A stretch of DNA of 64,000 nucleotides. It comes from Jacaranda mimosifolia (lineage: Eukaryota; Streptophyta; Magnoliopsida; Lamiales; Bignoniaceae). The notes below the pieces were generated by a model. That model made no database searches. It was not told the origin of the DNA and saw only the letters and a program-made list of their open reading frames with translations. The position numbers were made by a program, and so were the translations under genes. Of the stretch, positions 10,362-22,124 are shown piece after piece. Positions within the stretch are counted from its first letter, which is position 1. Each line of letters begins with the position of its first letter. Location: contig CM032131.1 in the NCBI GenBank assembly GCA_018894105.1, positions 17,837,578-17,901,577 on the forward strand. Direction: 5' to 3'.

Positions 10362-10859
10362 GATAAAATTAGGGGTGACAGTTTTCAACACAACACGATA
10401 ATTTAACACGAGTTCGACACAAAAAAATTGAGTTTGGATTGACCCATTTTGGGTTCGAATCCAATAAGATCGACACGAATAAGAACACAAAGAAAATGGG
10501 TTGGGTTGGATTGAATTTTAAGTTATAAGAACAATCCAAAATTTGATTTTGGGTAACACGATAACCCGAACCCACCTAAAACCAACTATAATTAAACAAT
10601 TAAAATTTAAATTTTTTAGGAATAAAAATATAAAATAACAAAATAAAACTTGAAATTTTAAACTTTAGCAATATCAAAATTACTAATTTGGTATTTTTTT
10701 GTCTTATTTATTTTTGCAAATATATAGGATCAATGATTATAATTTTATACTGTTTCTAATGGCTATTTTTTGGTATCCAAGCAAAAATGAAAGTTATTCT
10801 GCAAAGAATTAACAAAAACACTACTTTGACTACTAATATGGGTATAATGGCCCAAGCTA

Positions 10860-11226
10860 AAGACACATTAAAGCTACTCTAATTATAGGCCCAAAACCAA
10901 GTGCCCTTTGTGCCGAGGAGCTAACTTGAATGGTCGACTGATGTTGTATGGCGATATTGAGCTGAGTTGTACTCAGATCTACTTCAAGTCCAACCATTCA
11001 ATACACATCGAGAATGAAGGAACATGGAGTTACACGTGTCCATATATTATTGATTCAGTTATATTGTGAGATTTATTGAGTTAGTGGGTAGTTCCCATCT
11101 CACGTAGTGGGGTCTATGCCATATAAAAGTTTTCATTGTAATATTCAACACAGATTTTCTTTTACACACATCAGAAAATAAAAATATTCTTGCTTAATTG
11201 GTGCTATAGCAAATTATTTTTTGCAT
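10860..11226 (+). repeat. 3' part of a Gypsy 5' LTR
   Basis: The region has a promoter-like CCATATAAAAG (about 11120), a polyadenylation-like AATAAAAATATT, and an end TTGCATCA directly before the primer-binding region. I could not fix the left border; a TG start somewhere near 10830-10860 is a guess. No matching 3' LTR was found in the window. Confidence 0.5.
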
Positions 11227-11250
11227 CAATTTTGGCGTTGTCTGTGGGAA
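11227..11250 (+). promoter_or_regulatory. Gypsy primer-binding region
   Basis: TTTTGGCGTTGTCTGTGGGA follows the LTR end. It is a one- or two-base variant of the TTTGGCGCCGTCTGTGGGA segment that I recall after the 5' LTR in many plant Gypsy elements. Confidence 0.65.
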
Positions 11251-11275
11251 GTAGATTGAGTTAGGGCGTGAGGAA

Positions 11276-13110
11276 ATGAGTAATTCTGGAGATAACGTAG
11301 AGACAGGTACTTTGTTGGCAATGCAGAATGAGCCGATAACCATGGTTGCCGCCGTTCCACCCTCAGTGGCTGCTGCGCCAACCACTTTGATAGAAGGGAG
11401 GACAATTTCAATTCCTACAATGGTGGGGTACATGACCACTGAGCAATTAGCCAATTTTTTTTGGTCAACATTTGGTGTTATTGCTTCCACTCAATCTGCC
11501 GAAATAATGCCTGCCGCGCCTCTCTGGATGCCACCGAACGCCATGGTCATTCCCTATCTATCAAGAATGGCACTCGCCATCCCTCCGACTCCTATGCCAG
11601 TGTCTTTTCCCCTTCCTTCATTTTGGCTAACTTGGCACCTCCTCCTATGTTGGTAACTGCATCAGGGGCACCCGCACCCGTAGGTGGAACCTCGGCTCTA
11701 TGCTCTATGGCCACGTTGGCCTCTGGAGCAGTTGCACAAAGCACAGTGGTAGCTGGATCACCACTCCCTAATAACTCGAGATTATTCATAGTTGGAGGAC
11801 AAGAACCAACAATAGCACCCGTGAGAGAGTTACTGGAGGAACCAACTAAGTTAAGGGGCACTCATGGCTTGCTCAAGGAGATAGAGATGAAATTCCCTAC
11901 CCAATTGGCAGTTGACTCCGAGGTGGTGGCAGAAAGTCAGGTGTCAATGCAATGTAGCTGTGGTAAGGAGAAGCAGAAGTAGTTTCAAAGATAGAGGAAT
12001 GAAAAGGGAGTTAAGGTAGATGAAGAGAAAGATGGCAGGAAAGGCTGGGGAAGATGTCAAGGCTTCTGCATTTATTGAGGCTGTCCTGCATGACCCCTTT
12101 CCAAAGAATCATAAATCTTTTGCTATGCTCAGATATACTGGTAGAACTGATCCTGCTGATCATCTGTGTGAATTCGAGAATTTAGCTTTGTTGTATCAAT
12201 TCTTGGATGGAGTGAAGTGTTGGACTTTCCTAACTACTTTGGGAGGAGCCGCCCAGAGGTAGTTTGGACAGTTAACTTCCCGATCTATTCATACATTTGG
12301 GGATTTGCTAGAAAATTCTTGCATCAATTCATCAACAACAAACACTATAGCAGCAGTGCTCAGAGCCTATTCTCTGAGAAGCTTTGTTAGGCGGTTCACT
12401 ATGGCCGCTCTGGAGGTTCCATTAGCCATTCCTGAGTTGTTAAGCGGTACCTTTGTTCAAGGGCTTCGTTTAGGTCCTTTCTTTAGATCTTTGAGCAGAA
12501 GACATGCGGACAGTTATGATGAGCTCCTGCGGCGGGCAGAAAAATATATTTATGAAGAAGAGGATAGTGAAGAGAAAGAAAATGAGTTGAGTGAGAAAAG
12601 AAAAGAAAGGAGGGAGGATCCTACTAATAAGAAACCTAAGCAAGAGGAAAGATTCTGAACAGCACCTATACAGCAGATGAGAGCTCCATCGATGGGTCCC
12701 AAGTTTGATTATTATACTCCCCTAAAGCTGCCAAGGGAGCAAGTTATGCAGGCCATTGAGCATCTCAACCTATTGTGGTGGCCTCACACCCATAGGGATC
12801 CACCGTGACGCCCCAAGTTGGATAGATTTTGCCGTTTCCACAATGAATATGGGCATGTAGCTGAGGAGTGTGATCATCTTTGGAATGAGCTGGAGCAATT
12901 GGTACGGAATGGGCAATTGAGTGAATTTGTGGAGCTGCCTGAGGCGGTAGATAGGCATAGGCATACATGATACACTATTTTGGAAGGGCAGCAACGAGTC
13001 GTCAACTTGATGGGGAAAAAACACCAGAAATGGGATGGACAAGGGGGTGATTCACATGATTTCTGGAGGACCAGCAGAAGGGGATACCCATCGAGCTGAG
13101 ACGCTACCAG
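11276..13110 (+). pseudogene. Ty3/Gypsy gag polyprotein remnant
   Basis: The coding signal continues through several frames, so shifts and stops are present. An alanine/proline-rich N-terminal part (about 11276-11980) is followed by a region with LRYTGRTDPADHLCEFENLA (about 12130-12180) and FGQLTSRSIHTFGDLLENS (after a TAG at 12260). Next come SLRSFVRRFTMAALEVP, a glycine/leucine step (FVQGLRLGPFFRSLSRR), and DSYDELLRRAEKYIYEEED. This is the retrotransposon gag domain order, in which TDP.DHL and RF..AALE motifs are typical. A zinc-knuckle-like stretch CRFHNEYGHVAEECDHL (about 12826-12875) and a HMISGG segment (about 13050) mark the gag C-terminus. Protease and polymerase are not present. The protein would build virus-like particles in an active element; this copy is dead. 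Confidence 0.8.
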
Positions 13111-13149
13111 CAAGGATGCTAATTTGAAAGGAAAATGTTAAGAGCAATG

Positions 13150-13930
13150 TAGAGTAGAGTTGGTTACATACCTTCGAAAGAAATGAGGCAAGTTGGTTTC
13201 GAAGGCTATCAAAGGGCATAGCATCAACCAACTGCCGATCCGAGCTAATATAAATACCCTTTAGGAAGTCTCGGCCTAGAGAATGAGTAGTGTTAGTCAA
13301 GACTAAGCTATTCGTCATTAGATAAGCGTTTGAGCGACTCCTGTGCAAAGTGAGAAGCTCAGCTCTTCAAGGATGGTCTCATCGGCCGAAGTCTGTACAG
13401 TAGGAGATGGTGTTAGCCTTTTAGGAGCTGGAGCTTCTGGTGGTGGGGATGAACATTTCTTGGTAGATGCCTCGGCAGGTGGCCTTTGGGAAGAACTGGC
13501 GCCACCAGATCGTTTGGGAGAACGGTTGTTCTTTTGCTTCCCAAATTGACCAGTCACATCGACCAAAAGGAATGCTTTGGCAGACACCCTCTTTGCAAAA
13601 AAGGCATGTATTAAGCACAATCTATTAATGTCGTAGCAAACTCATCAAGGTTAAGTAAATACCAAATGGCTCAAGAAGCTCCTCTGCTTTAGGACTCAAA
13701 GTGAAATGGTAGAGAAAACTTGATTTTTTGAAATAAGAGAGTTGTAGCTGACAACTATTGAGTCTATCTAAGAGTTGCCACCAACTTGATGGAAACCGTT
13801 TATTACGAGACGAGCTGTCAATTGGCATTTGTTCTATCCAAGCAGTAGGGAAGCCCGACGGCTCGGGCAAAGCTATGAATAGGTAATGTTCCTTCCAATG
13901 CTTCACTGAGGTAGGATACTTAGACAAAAA
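13150..13930 (-). pseudogene. Decayed minus-strand transposon-associated ORF
   Basis: Two neighbouring minus-strand frames (13625-13927 and 13318-13620) read as one protein in pieces. The first has KHWKEHYLFIALPEPSGFP and WIEQMP, which recalls the plant 'putative gypsy-type transposon' domain (W-K-x-x-F-F-x and FP..W pattern). The second is a proline/serine-rich stretch with SSPPPEAPAPKRL. A third piece (about 13172-13340) ends at a plausible GTATGT donor. It lies directly downstream of the plus-strand gag but in the opposite orientation, so it probably belongs to another insertion. Assignment to that family is from memory and weak. Confidence 0.4.
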
Positions 13931-14800
13931 AAATGGACATATTCTTGAGATGATAAGTAAAACAGGCCTTGGCCGAAAGATTTAGGGTAAAAAAGGGAAT
14001 GAAATAGCATAGTAATGGTTTCTATTTGAAGATGTCTGCATTGAATAAGGAAGCCTGTCATCAACCTAAAGGAGTTTGGAGTGAATTAGTTGAGAGGAAT
14101 GCGTAATCCTCTAGAGACTAACATAAATAGCTTGGGCAAAGGAAATCGTAACCCCCTGCGTATCTGTTCTACATAAAAGCATAGGAAACCCGCAGGAGGC
14201 ATAACACAACTATTGAATTTTCCTATAAATTTTTCTTAGGCCTTGTGCAATGCAAGATTTTGCATATATATAAACAGATATGATTTCTTTCTATTGAGAG
14301 GTTGTAAAAAATTCAAAGGACTAAAACAAGTTTTTATGATAAATTATCTGTCCAATTAAAATACTTGTTTACTTATTTGCTTGATGATATATTTTTATTG
14401 ATTTATGTGCTGCTTAATTGAATTAATATAAAGTAAAGAAATAATGTCATTTTAAGAAGTTAAAAGAGAAAATTTGATTGATCCAAAAGATACAAATATT
14501 AAAAAGAGTGGGTGAATAAAACTTGAAAAAGTGTGCTATTTTTAAAACTAAGTTACTTTGTGATTTTAATATTTTTATAATGTTGATATTACAAAATGAA
14601 AGAAACAAAAAGTCCTAAAATCAATATATTATGTGGTTTAGTTAAAATTATTTTAGAAAGCTGCTATCATGAATGTATAATGAGAATTCCTTACTCATAT
14701 TTTACTTTATGAATAATTAGGAATAGATAAAATTAAAAAATAAAAATGCCAAAAAATTCCTAAAAATTAAAACAAATGTTTGAAATAATTATTTTAAATT
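13931..14800. other. Non-coding debris inside the composite hAT
   Basis: AT-rich sequence. No coding frame, LTR end or tandem repeat was recognised. It probably includes the right edge of the nested insertion and the resumed hAT interior. Confidence 0.45.
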
Positions 14801-15027
14801 AGATTGATAGATTGGATTGGGTGGATTTGAGTTGGCGAGTTGACCTAATAAAAATTAGGCCGACCCGAACATGACTTGATACGATTCAGGTTGGGTTAGG
14901 ATTGAACATTTTTTAAGTTGTGATTAGGTTGGGTTGGGTTAGGGGTGAGGAAATTAATGTTATACCCCTACTTCAACCCAACACGAACCCTTCCCGACCC
15001 ACCCAAATTGCCACCCCTAGATAAAAT

Positions 15028-15640
15028 AGCGCACAATTTTGAAAAATGAGTATAATCCAAAAAGAGATAACTAGATAGCAAAAATATAGACTTCTGTAAA
15101 GTTGTAAAATCACTTATAAGGGTTGGAATCTACCCAATGCTGATATATTAAGAAGTTGATGACTTATATTACCATGCTCAAGTTTTAAGGTTTAATGATG
15201 CCAATCTTATGTTAGTAATGTCAAAATGTCAAAGAATTTGATGAGTTTCCTACATTCTCATATTTAAAATTTAGATTACTGTTTTAACTCTATTTCTTCA
15301 TTGTCTGAATGATGTTCATAGTCATACTAGCCTTATGAATATTAATTATTTGATGACTTACTGAAAGATTGGCTTCACAAATGTGAAGTCCATTAAGGCA
15401 AGGATCGTGTGGTCATTACTATTGCCATGATGCAAATTAAAACATGAAATAAAAACAAGTAAAGAACTGGCATATATTAAAAAAAAACATAGCGTAACAA
15501 AAGTAGATTAGGAGTCCACTGGATAGATATACTGATCTCATGGGTTGGGCGTCTAAATAAATCCAAACAACAAAAGACATAGATGCATACCAAAGTAAAA
15601 TGCTGTCAAATATGTATGACTCAAAGTCAATCTCAAGAAA
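15028..15640. other. AT-rich intergenic sequence
   Basis: No gene or repeat could be supported in these roughly 600 bp to the right of the hAT target duplication. Confidence 0.45.
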
Positions 15641-16990
15641 CTAGCAAAGTGAAGTCAACATCAAAGGGAGAATGCCCGTGACCGCTTTTGGCATCAGGGG
15701 CATCTCCTCAAGGGTATTGGTCTTCAATGGGTCGAGTTGGTTGACGTCAAACCCAAGAACTAGATCTCCTGGATAAATGATTTGATCTTGACACTTGAAG
15801 AAAATTGTCCAAGCATTCATTAGTAACTATTTCCGGTGACAGTTAACTGAATGCTTTAGATTTTGTGAATTTGCGAGCACCCTCCAAATAATGTTTCTTG
15901 ACAAGTTTAGCATATCGAGCTGAACGAAGAAACTCCTTGGTGCCAGTGGATTTCCTTCTTTCAAAAGCACTAGAGATCTTTTTCTCTCCCTTCTAAGCTT
16001 AAGAGTGTCGAGCTTGCAAATAACCTGATCCAGCTCCAATTTAATCTTTTCTTTTTGTTTTTTATAAGTTTTAGCCACTTGGTCATAAAAGCAACCTCCC
16101 TAGCATGACCTTGAGCATCTAGCTTCAGTTGAGAAAATTAAAGCTTGATTTAGCTAAGTCACAAACCTCAGGTCATAACCTTATTCTCGTAGTGAGCACC
16201 CATTAAAGCTAAGTAGCTAGTGAACATTAAGGCTTGCCGTGAAAAGAGATAAAATTTAAAGCGCAAGGATGGAAATGAGAGCAAACAATTGAACATTAAG
16301 AGCTCACCCGCATTGACCTATGAGTAATGTTTTCTTTCAAGTTGCTAATTGAGGAACCCCATAGTGTGAATTGGTTGCAGGTCAGTAGACAAGCTACATA
16401 GAAGGAAAAAGGAGGTCTCCTTTGCGTTTGTGAAGATGATATTAAACTTAGTGGTTAGATCCCAAAGAGGGGAGAGTGGAGTCTCGAGAGGCTGAACATA
16501 AGGAGTTATTTAGTTATGAGATTGGGCAGTTTTCTAGATTTTATACAGAAGAGCCTAGTGGTGTGATATTTGATCCAATGCGGCCATCTTTGGCAAGTGA
16601 GTTAGAGAATGGTTGCCCAAGTAATCTGTTTGAGGTTGGAACCTAAATTGAAGCATGGGGACCTATGGTCTTGGTGTCTGATGGCACATTGATAGCTCGC
16701 CTTTTCAAAGGTCGAACCCTGCCTTCCACGATGGGTTTTTTTCTCTACATCGTGGAGATGCAATCAGACTCGCGCTCAGAGTTTGCTCAGTAGTAAACAG
16801 ATGAGCAACAGGAGTTTGAGCTCGAGCGAGAGTGGATGAACTGCTTGGAACCGTAAGAGTTTGAGATGACCTGCCACCAGCTGCCTAGTTGCGAGCAGTT
16901 AGCCTCTCCTTCATCTTATATGTACAAGCACTCCTCCCAACCACCATAGGTGCAAAAAAGCACATAAGTTAGAATAGGTTGTAAGGCTAA
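15640..16990 (-). pseudogene. Minus-strand retroelement-like coding debris with a coiled-coil piece
   Basis: Base composition rises and several short minus-strand frames appear. The clearest (15827-16078) contains YKKQKEKIKLELDQVICKL and LKLRRERKRS, a lysine/glutamate-rich heptad pattern suggesting a coiled coil. Another frame ends near IVTNECLDNFLQVS. Around 16690-16910 a serine/alanine/threonine-rich low-complexity stretch is readable. Such an order (low-complexity, coiled coil, short C-terminal motif) occurs in plant gypsy-type transposon ORFs, and this may be the rest of the 13150-13930 family. No defined domain was recognised and frames are broken throughout. Confidence 0.33.
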
Positions 16991-17920
16991 TTGAGACCAG
17001 AAATACGAACAAATTACTTAAGCATTGCGTGACGCCAACCAAATTAAGCGTCAACTTGACCATCCTCAAGCCCCCTCAATTAAAAGAATCCAAACATCAT
17101 ACTAAATTGTTGTTTGGATTCTTCTAGTGAAGGGGGATGTGGCTCTAGAGGATCTAGGTATCGACCCAGATGATTGTGAGCCTCAAACTTACTGGAGTAT
17201 CACTCCTAACCCCACATCAAGTAGGTTTGATACAAATTTTAAATACACCACATTTACCATTTTACTCATCTCACACACAAGAAAATAAAGTTATATTTGT
17301 ATTATACATATCCAAATAACCACTATGTCTTCACAAATTTCTATTATTTCTCTACTACTACCATCATACTGAAAATTTTCATTGTTTCTCCTACAACTAC
17401 CAAATGTACTAAAAAAACCTCCCATTGTTTCTCCTTAGTGTTTCTCTATGTATTAAACTCAAACAAAAATCTCCATTACCTCTTCAATTTGTTCTACTTA
17501 TTAATTTTGCTTTAAAAGAATCAAGTCAATTTCATTATCTGAAGGCAAAATAATGTTTCAATATCTATATGGTTCAATTTTATTTAGAAGATAATAAGAG
17601 AAAGGAAAAAGTAACCCTCGAATCCATCCAAATCGTTACTGCTTGGAATGAAGTCCTACACCACTGGTTTGATCGATAGCTATTTTACAATTATATAAGT
17701 TATAAATATATATTTTATGTATATTAATCTTTAATATAATAAATATAAAGAATATACAAATATTATTTATAATGTCAAACAAATACTACTGTCAACAACA
17801 CAACCTAAATTGCAATGATATGGTGAATGAATGTAATTAAGTTATATTATATTATTGTATTTAAATGATCAATAAACTTGAAAATTTATTCATTAATATG
17901 TTGCATGTATGTTTCTTTTA
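16991..17920. other. AT-rich intergenic sequence
   Basis: No supported gene. The 72-codon plus-strand frame at 17297-17515 is low-complexity and looks like chance. Confidence 0.45.
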
Positions 17921-18168
17921 AGGGTGAATGTTTTGAATTTGGATTCTACTAAATTTCTAGAAAAATAATAAATATATGATGATTTGGGAGTATTTGGATT
18001 CCATTTTTTATTTTTATTTTTTGGATATCCGATTTTTATTTGGATTCGAATATTATAATATCACCCACATATCTTATAAGATTTTAAATTAGATTTGAAT
18101 ATGATATACTACTATCGGATTCGAATTTATCATAATCCGATTCGAATTCAATCCATTAACAACCCCAA
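17921..18168. mobile_element. Short hAT-like MITE candidate
   Basis: The left end AGGGTGAATGTTTTGAATTT resembles the reverse complement of the right end (TTGGGGTTGTTAATGGATTG). TTCGAAT / ATTCGAA words lie inside. Flanks TTCTTTTA and TCTTTTTA agree at 6 of 8 positions. This is suggestive only. Confidence 0.38.
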
Positions 18169-18553
18169 TCTTTTTAAATGGGCAGAAATTCAAAAAATGG
18201 ACCACAATTCCCAAAGGGGCTAGCTTAAAGTCATTAATAGAGTGATCCAATGCCATTTAAGAGCATTACAACTCTTATAAAGATGGTGAATTGTATATCA
18301 ATTTTTCTTTGCAGAATATTTTCGTTTTCGTGTGTTGTATATGGTCAAATAATTAGAATGAATGGATCTAAAAAATTGAACGGCATGCTTTTTTCTAATA
18401 TATATATATGAATGATCCCAGCTAGCTTAAGTTAATTTATGTCTGTTTACTTTGATATATAACTTTTAAATGCTAGCAGATAAAATATACTACCTAATAA
18501 TAATTAAAAGATTACTGCGTTTAAGAAAAATAGATATAATATTCAATAATTAA

Positions 18554-18941
18554 GAGGGTGTTTGGCTGATTTTATTTGAAAGGTCTTATAAGCTCCTACA
18601 TCTTATAAGATATTTTTGGAGCTTATAAGATGTTAGATCTTTTTTAAAAATAAGTTTTTAAAGTGTTTGGATAAAATAATATCTTGGAACTTATAAGATA
18701 TTAGTAATGACATTTTTGTAATTAATATGATTAAAATTAAACTAGCTTGTTAAGATCTTCAAAATAAATTAGGTTCTTCCTACTTTTTTAAAAAGACCTT
18801 ATAGGCTCCTAACATCTTATTTTAGGAGCTTATATGTTCTTTTTAAGAAAAATTTACCAAACACTTTGTGAGATTTTATAAGCTCTCAAACAACTTATAA
18901 GATGCTTTGAAGAACTTATATGCTTACCCAAAAGCACATTA
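18554..18941 (+). mobile_element. MITE copy 1 (GAGGGTGTTTGGCTGA family)
   Basis: About 390 bp, starting GAGGGTGTTTGGCTGA and rich in CTTATAAG words. It aligns over its whole length with the reverse complement of 20153-20509. Shared blocks include ATCTTATAAGATATT-like, AAAATAAGTTTTTAAAGTGTTTGGATAAAATAA-like, AGCTTGTTAAGATCTT and CCTAACATCTTATTTT. The GTGTTTGG terminus is common in plant hAT-type MITEs. A target duplication was not identified. Confidence 0.72.
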
Positions 18942-20152
18942 AGTCTAAGCAGTGCTTAATTAATCCATATTGAAATATCTCTTACTAAGGTTGAACTCCA
19001 ACTGTGAAATTTTGTAGGAAAGGATAACAAATGGGTATTGCCAATTATTAGTTGCTATGAACCGCCCAAAGACGAGGCACCTCTATTTTTTGTCAAGAAA
19101 GGCAATTGTTTTAGGCCTTCAAATTTTGAAGCTATCCTACATATAATTTTTTTCATATTTTAGACCTCAAAAAAAGTTTAAGCCTTCTTCTTCTTCTTCT
19201 TTTTCTTTTTTATTATTATTATTTTTACATTAAAAACCTAAAAGATATAAGTCTTTTAATTTGAAAACCTCATACATTTATTTGTTTTCAAAAATTTAGG
19301 CTTAAGAAAAAGTATAAGGCCTTTATTTGTGACCTTTTTATTTAAAGTTGCAATAATATTTAATTAATTGAATATAATTATTCCAAAAATATAAATTAAA
19401 ATTTTAGTACTCTTAGTTCTTGTTATTATTTAAAGTTGCAACAATTTGTGGCCATATCTACTTCATTTTTTTTCAATATTGATCACTAAATAACATTTCA
19501 ATATTAATCATTAGATAATATTAACTTCAATTTTCTTTCACTATCAAAGTTTTATTTCTTAAGTTTCTTTTTCTTTTGCTTTCGCCGAACAAGATTTTTC
19601 AAAATTGAAACAACTAAAATCTTACATAAGGTCAATGATGTCTAGAGAAAGATAGAATGAGTTAGCTATAGTATATACAAATTGAAAAGGTAATATTGGA
19701 AGAAATTGATTATAAAGGTTAATTAACAATTTTGCATCTCAAAAAAGCTAGAAATAAAATTTATATAGCAATATTTTACATGGGAAGTTTGTTTGTTTTT
19801 TTTTTCCCCTAAAAGCACGAAATGCTTACTAAAAATACGTATGCATTAGAAATTTAGCAATTTTGTAAAATTTAAGTTTTTATTATATATTAAGGGCTTC
19901 ATTTTTATGTTTTGCCTTAAGCCTTCAATTTTATTGGGACGACCCAACCCCAAGAGAATTTAGCACCAAGAAAGGGAAAGAGAAAAACCATTTGAGGCAT
20001 AATTTTTTGAGTAACATTTTTGGTATCTATTTCATAGAAGACAAGTTCAATATTTTACTTTTTTTAATTTATATATGCACACATGTATATAGGATTTCTT
20101 ACGATCTAAATTCTACATTCATACATATATATGTAAGGACGATACCATCAAT
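18942..20152. other. AT-rich spacer between inverted MITE copies
   Basis: No gene is supported. It contains a TTC/CTT run near 19184-19215. A GCCTTCAAATTTTG / GCCTTCAATTTTATT pair (19118 and 19921) may belong to another decayed element. Confidence 0.4.
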
Positions 20153-20509
20153 AGAGTATTTAATGAGCTTATAAGTTCTTTAAAACATCTTATAAGATAT
20201 TAGAAAATGTTCAGTAAAATTTTTTAAAAAGGATTTTATAAAACCTAAAAATAAGATGTTAGGATCTTAAGAGCTCTTTTAAAAAAGCAACAAGATCTTA
20301 ACTTATTTTTAAAATCTTAACAAGCTCTTTTAATTTTAATCATTTAATTACAGAATTGTTATTACTAACATCTTATAAGTTTTAAAATTTTATTTTATTC
20401 AAATACTTCAATAACTTATTTTAAAAATAAGATCCAACATCTTATAAAATATTTTTTAAGATATAGAGATTTATAACATCTTTTAGGTAAACTCACCCAA
20501 ATACCCTCT
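20153..20509 (-). mobile_element. MITE copy 2, inverted relative to copy 1
   Basis: About 357 bp. Its reverse complement begins TAGAGGGTATTTGGGTGAG and follows copy 1 block by block to AACTTATAAGCTCATT. Identity looks to be roughly 70-80 per cent by eye. Orientation is opposite to 18554-18941. Confidence 0.7.
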
Positions 20510-20780
20510 AAATCAAATTAGCTGCTGAACAAATTTTGTATCTTAAATCCCTTTTTGTTTGTTTATAAATTCCACTCACCCTTAAAAAATGGAGCCTTGG
20601 ATTGAATTATTTATAACCAGTTGGTAGTGCACAAGGACAATATGGTGGAAATAAATTGATAAGACATGCAACTTCTAGCAAAGGTATAGTAATTTGGGAG
20701 TTCTTCTTCTTCTTTATAAATGGGACAATCTACTTTGAAGTCGTAGTATAGATTTTGTCTATTAACATTTAAATAAGTTA

Positions 20781-20796
20781 CCCCCCCCCCCCCCCC
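20781..20796. repeat. Run of 16 cytosines
   Basis: An uninterrupted C16 follows AAATAAGTTA and precedes GGTCGATTAG. Long C runs are uncommon in AT-rich plant DNA and prone to sequencing length error. Confidence 0.95.
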
Positions 20797-21404
20797 GGTC
20801 GATTAGAGAAATCAGAAAAGTAAAATTGTTGCTTTCTTTATTATTTTTCCATCACATTTCTAACTCCCATGTTTCGGCAACCAAATTCTCCCCACCCACC
20901 CAATTAGCCAAAGACCAAAGTACACTAAGAAAAAGAAATTAAACATTAGCTTGAAAAGTTCAAAGAAGGAAGTTCATTTTTGCATAATTCAATTGATTGT
21001 GTTTGTTGGTGTACTTCGTTGTTAAGGTCTACAGCGTGGATCTATAAACAAATTTGATATATGTCCAGCATCTCTCAAGGTACAATAAATTTTTTATTAA
21101 ATTGTGAGCAAAAAGTTATAGCGTTCATATTAATAAAGTGTTCTTACAGTATGGTGATAATTTTGGCCATTACATTTTTATAAATACCTCACTTCAAGTA
21201 TTTATTTCATTTTTAACTATTCTCATATTTGATATCTAACTTGACTGTTGGAAAGATTATTTTCAGGCATATACCTCATGCCTTTAAAGATTTGCTCATA
21301 TTATAGGTTGAAAAACCGTCAGCATCTCACTTAAACTTTTGGATCGCAAATTATTACTACACCTTTTTTTGAAGTGGAAGAATGTAAAACCACATTAATA
21401 ATTA
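20797..21404. other. Intergenic sequence
   Basis: About 600 bp with no recognised coding or repeat structure. Confidence 0.45.
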
Positions 21405-22116
21405 GGGTGCATTTGATGTGAGTGATTAGCCCCTACGCATCATGCTAATCACATCTAGTCTTTTGTTTGATATGCAATATGATGAATGTGGGTCGGCCCA
21501 TATTTAATCCATGGCCCGGAACTGTCTATGCTATCAGGAACTATTCATGTAGCAGGGATTGGGGCGCAACTGTTTAATCGCGCCCCAATTTGCAATCTGG
21601 CTTGTGGTCATAATATCAATTTTGTCCTTCAATTTGATGCCGAATTTTACGATTTTGTCCTCTGGTCATCCAATGTCTTAGCACGGCTCCCATCTGCATT
21701 CGCTTTTGGGTTTGTTCTCCCTCTCACTGATAAAGTTGAGGAACCCTAGTGCACAAGTATTCCATGGAATTAGGCGAACCAACAATTTCAATTATTGCGA
21801 ATCTAGAGAAAGCCATTTTAGAATTTTGCTTGGTGGGGGGGGGGGCATCTTTGTGCTACCCATTTTTACATTTTTGCCTTTTTTTTCCTTAAGTTGAGTT
21901 GTTATCCATTCTGATGGCCTCTAATTCATTCGACATATTTTACTGTTACCTCGTTGTACCAGGTTATGGTTTGATCATCGATTTGTGCTTGGCCGTGAGA
22001 ACGATGGAGCTTCAAAGACACAATTTGCAATCAGTGCACGGGTAACGGAACCCTACTGATGTTCTCGGTGTTTTCATTCATATTCTCCACCATTTTTGGG
22101 GATTTGTTTAGCATGG
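21405..22116. mobile_element. Possible left end of a PIF/Harbinger-type element
   Basis: GGGTGCATTTGATGTGAGTG at 21405 directly follows ATTA, and ends of the form GGGTGCRTTTGRT after a TTA/TAA target are typical of plant PIF/Harbinger elements. A short internal inversion (GTGATTAGC / GCTAATCAC) lies just inside. The following sequence has moderate GC content and open plus-strand frames (21486-21749, 21706-21897), but I recognise no protein. The matching right end was not found. A broken Harbinger transposase lies 2.2 kb further on, with two hAT elements in between. Confidence 0.4.
21835..21845. repeat. Run of 11 guanines
   Basis: An uninterrupted G11 after TGGT. It is also a likely place for a length error. 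Confidence 0.9.
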
Positions 22117-22124
22117 GTTTGAGC

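Larger units (their letters stand above)
10370..15019. mobile_element. hAT-type element containing a nested Gypsy remnant
   Basis: The termini are TAGGGGTGACAGTTTT at 10370 and the reverse complement of TAGGGGTGGCAATTT ending at 15019. An exact 8-bp duplication GATAAAAT flanks them (10362-10369 and 15020-15027). The subterminal zones (10370-10580 and 14800-15019) carry GGGTTGGGTTG / CAACCCAACCC-type words and look like one divided element. About 3.4 kb of Gypsy LTR, gag and other coding debris lies between. No hAT transposase was seen, so the outer element was probably short and non-autonomous before it was invaded. Confidence 0.78.

Noticed and set aside
10440..10480. tRNA-like box B (GGTTCGAATCC)
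   Set aside because: No box A, acceptor stem or anticodon arm; it lies in the subterminal repeats of a hAT element.
19085..19960. A further transposon bounded by GCCTTCAA words
   Set aside because: The words are in direct, not inverted, orientation and no target duplication was found.
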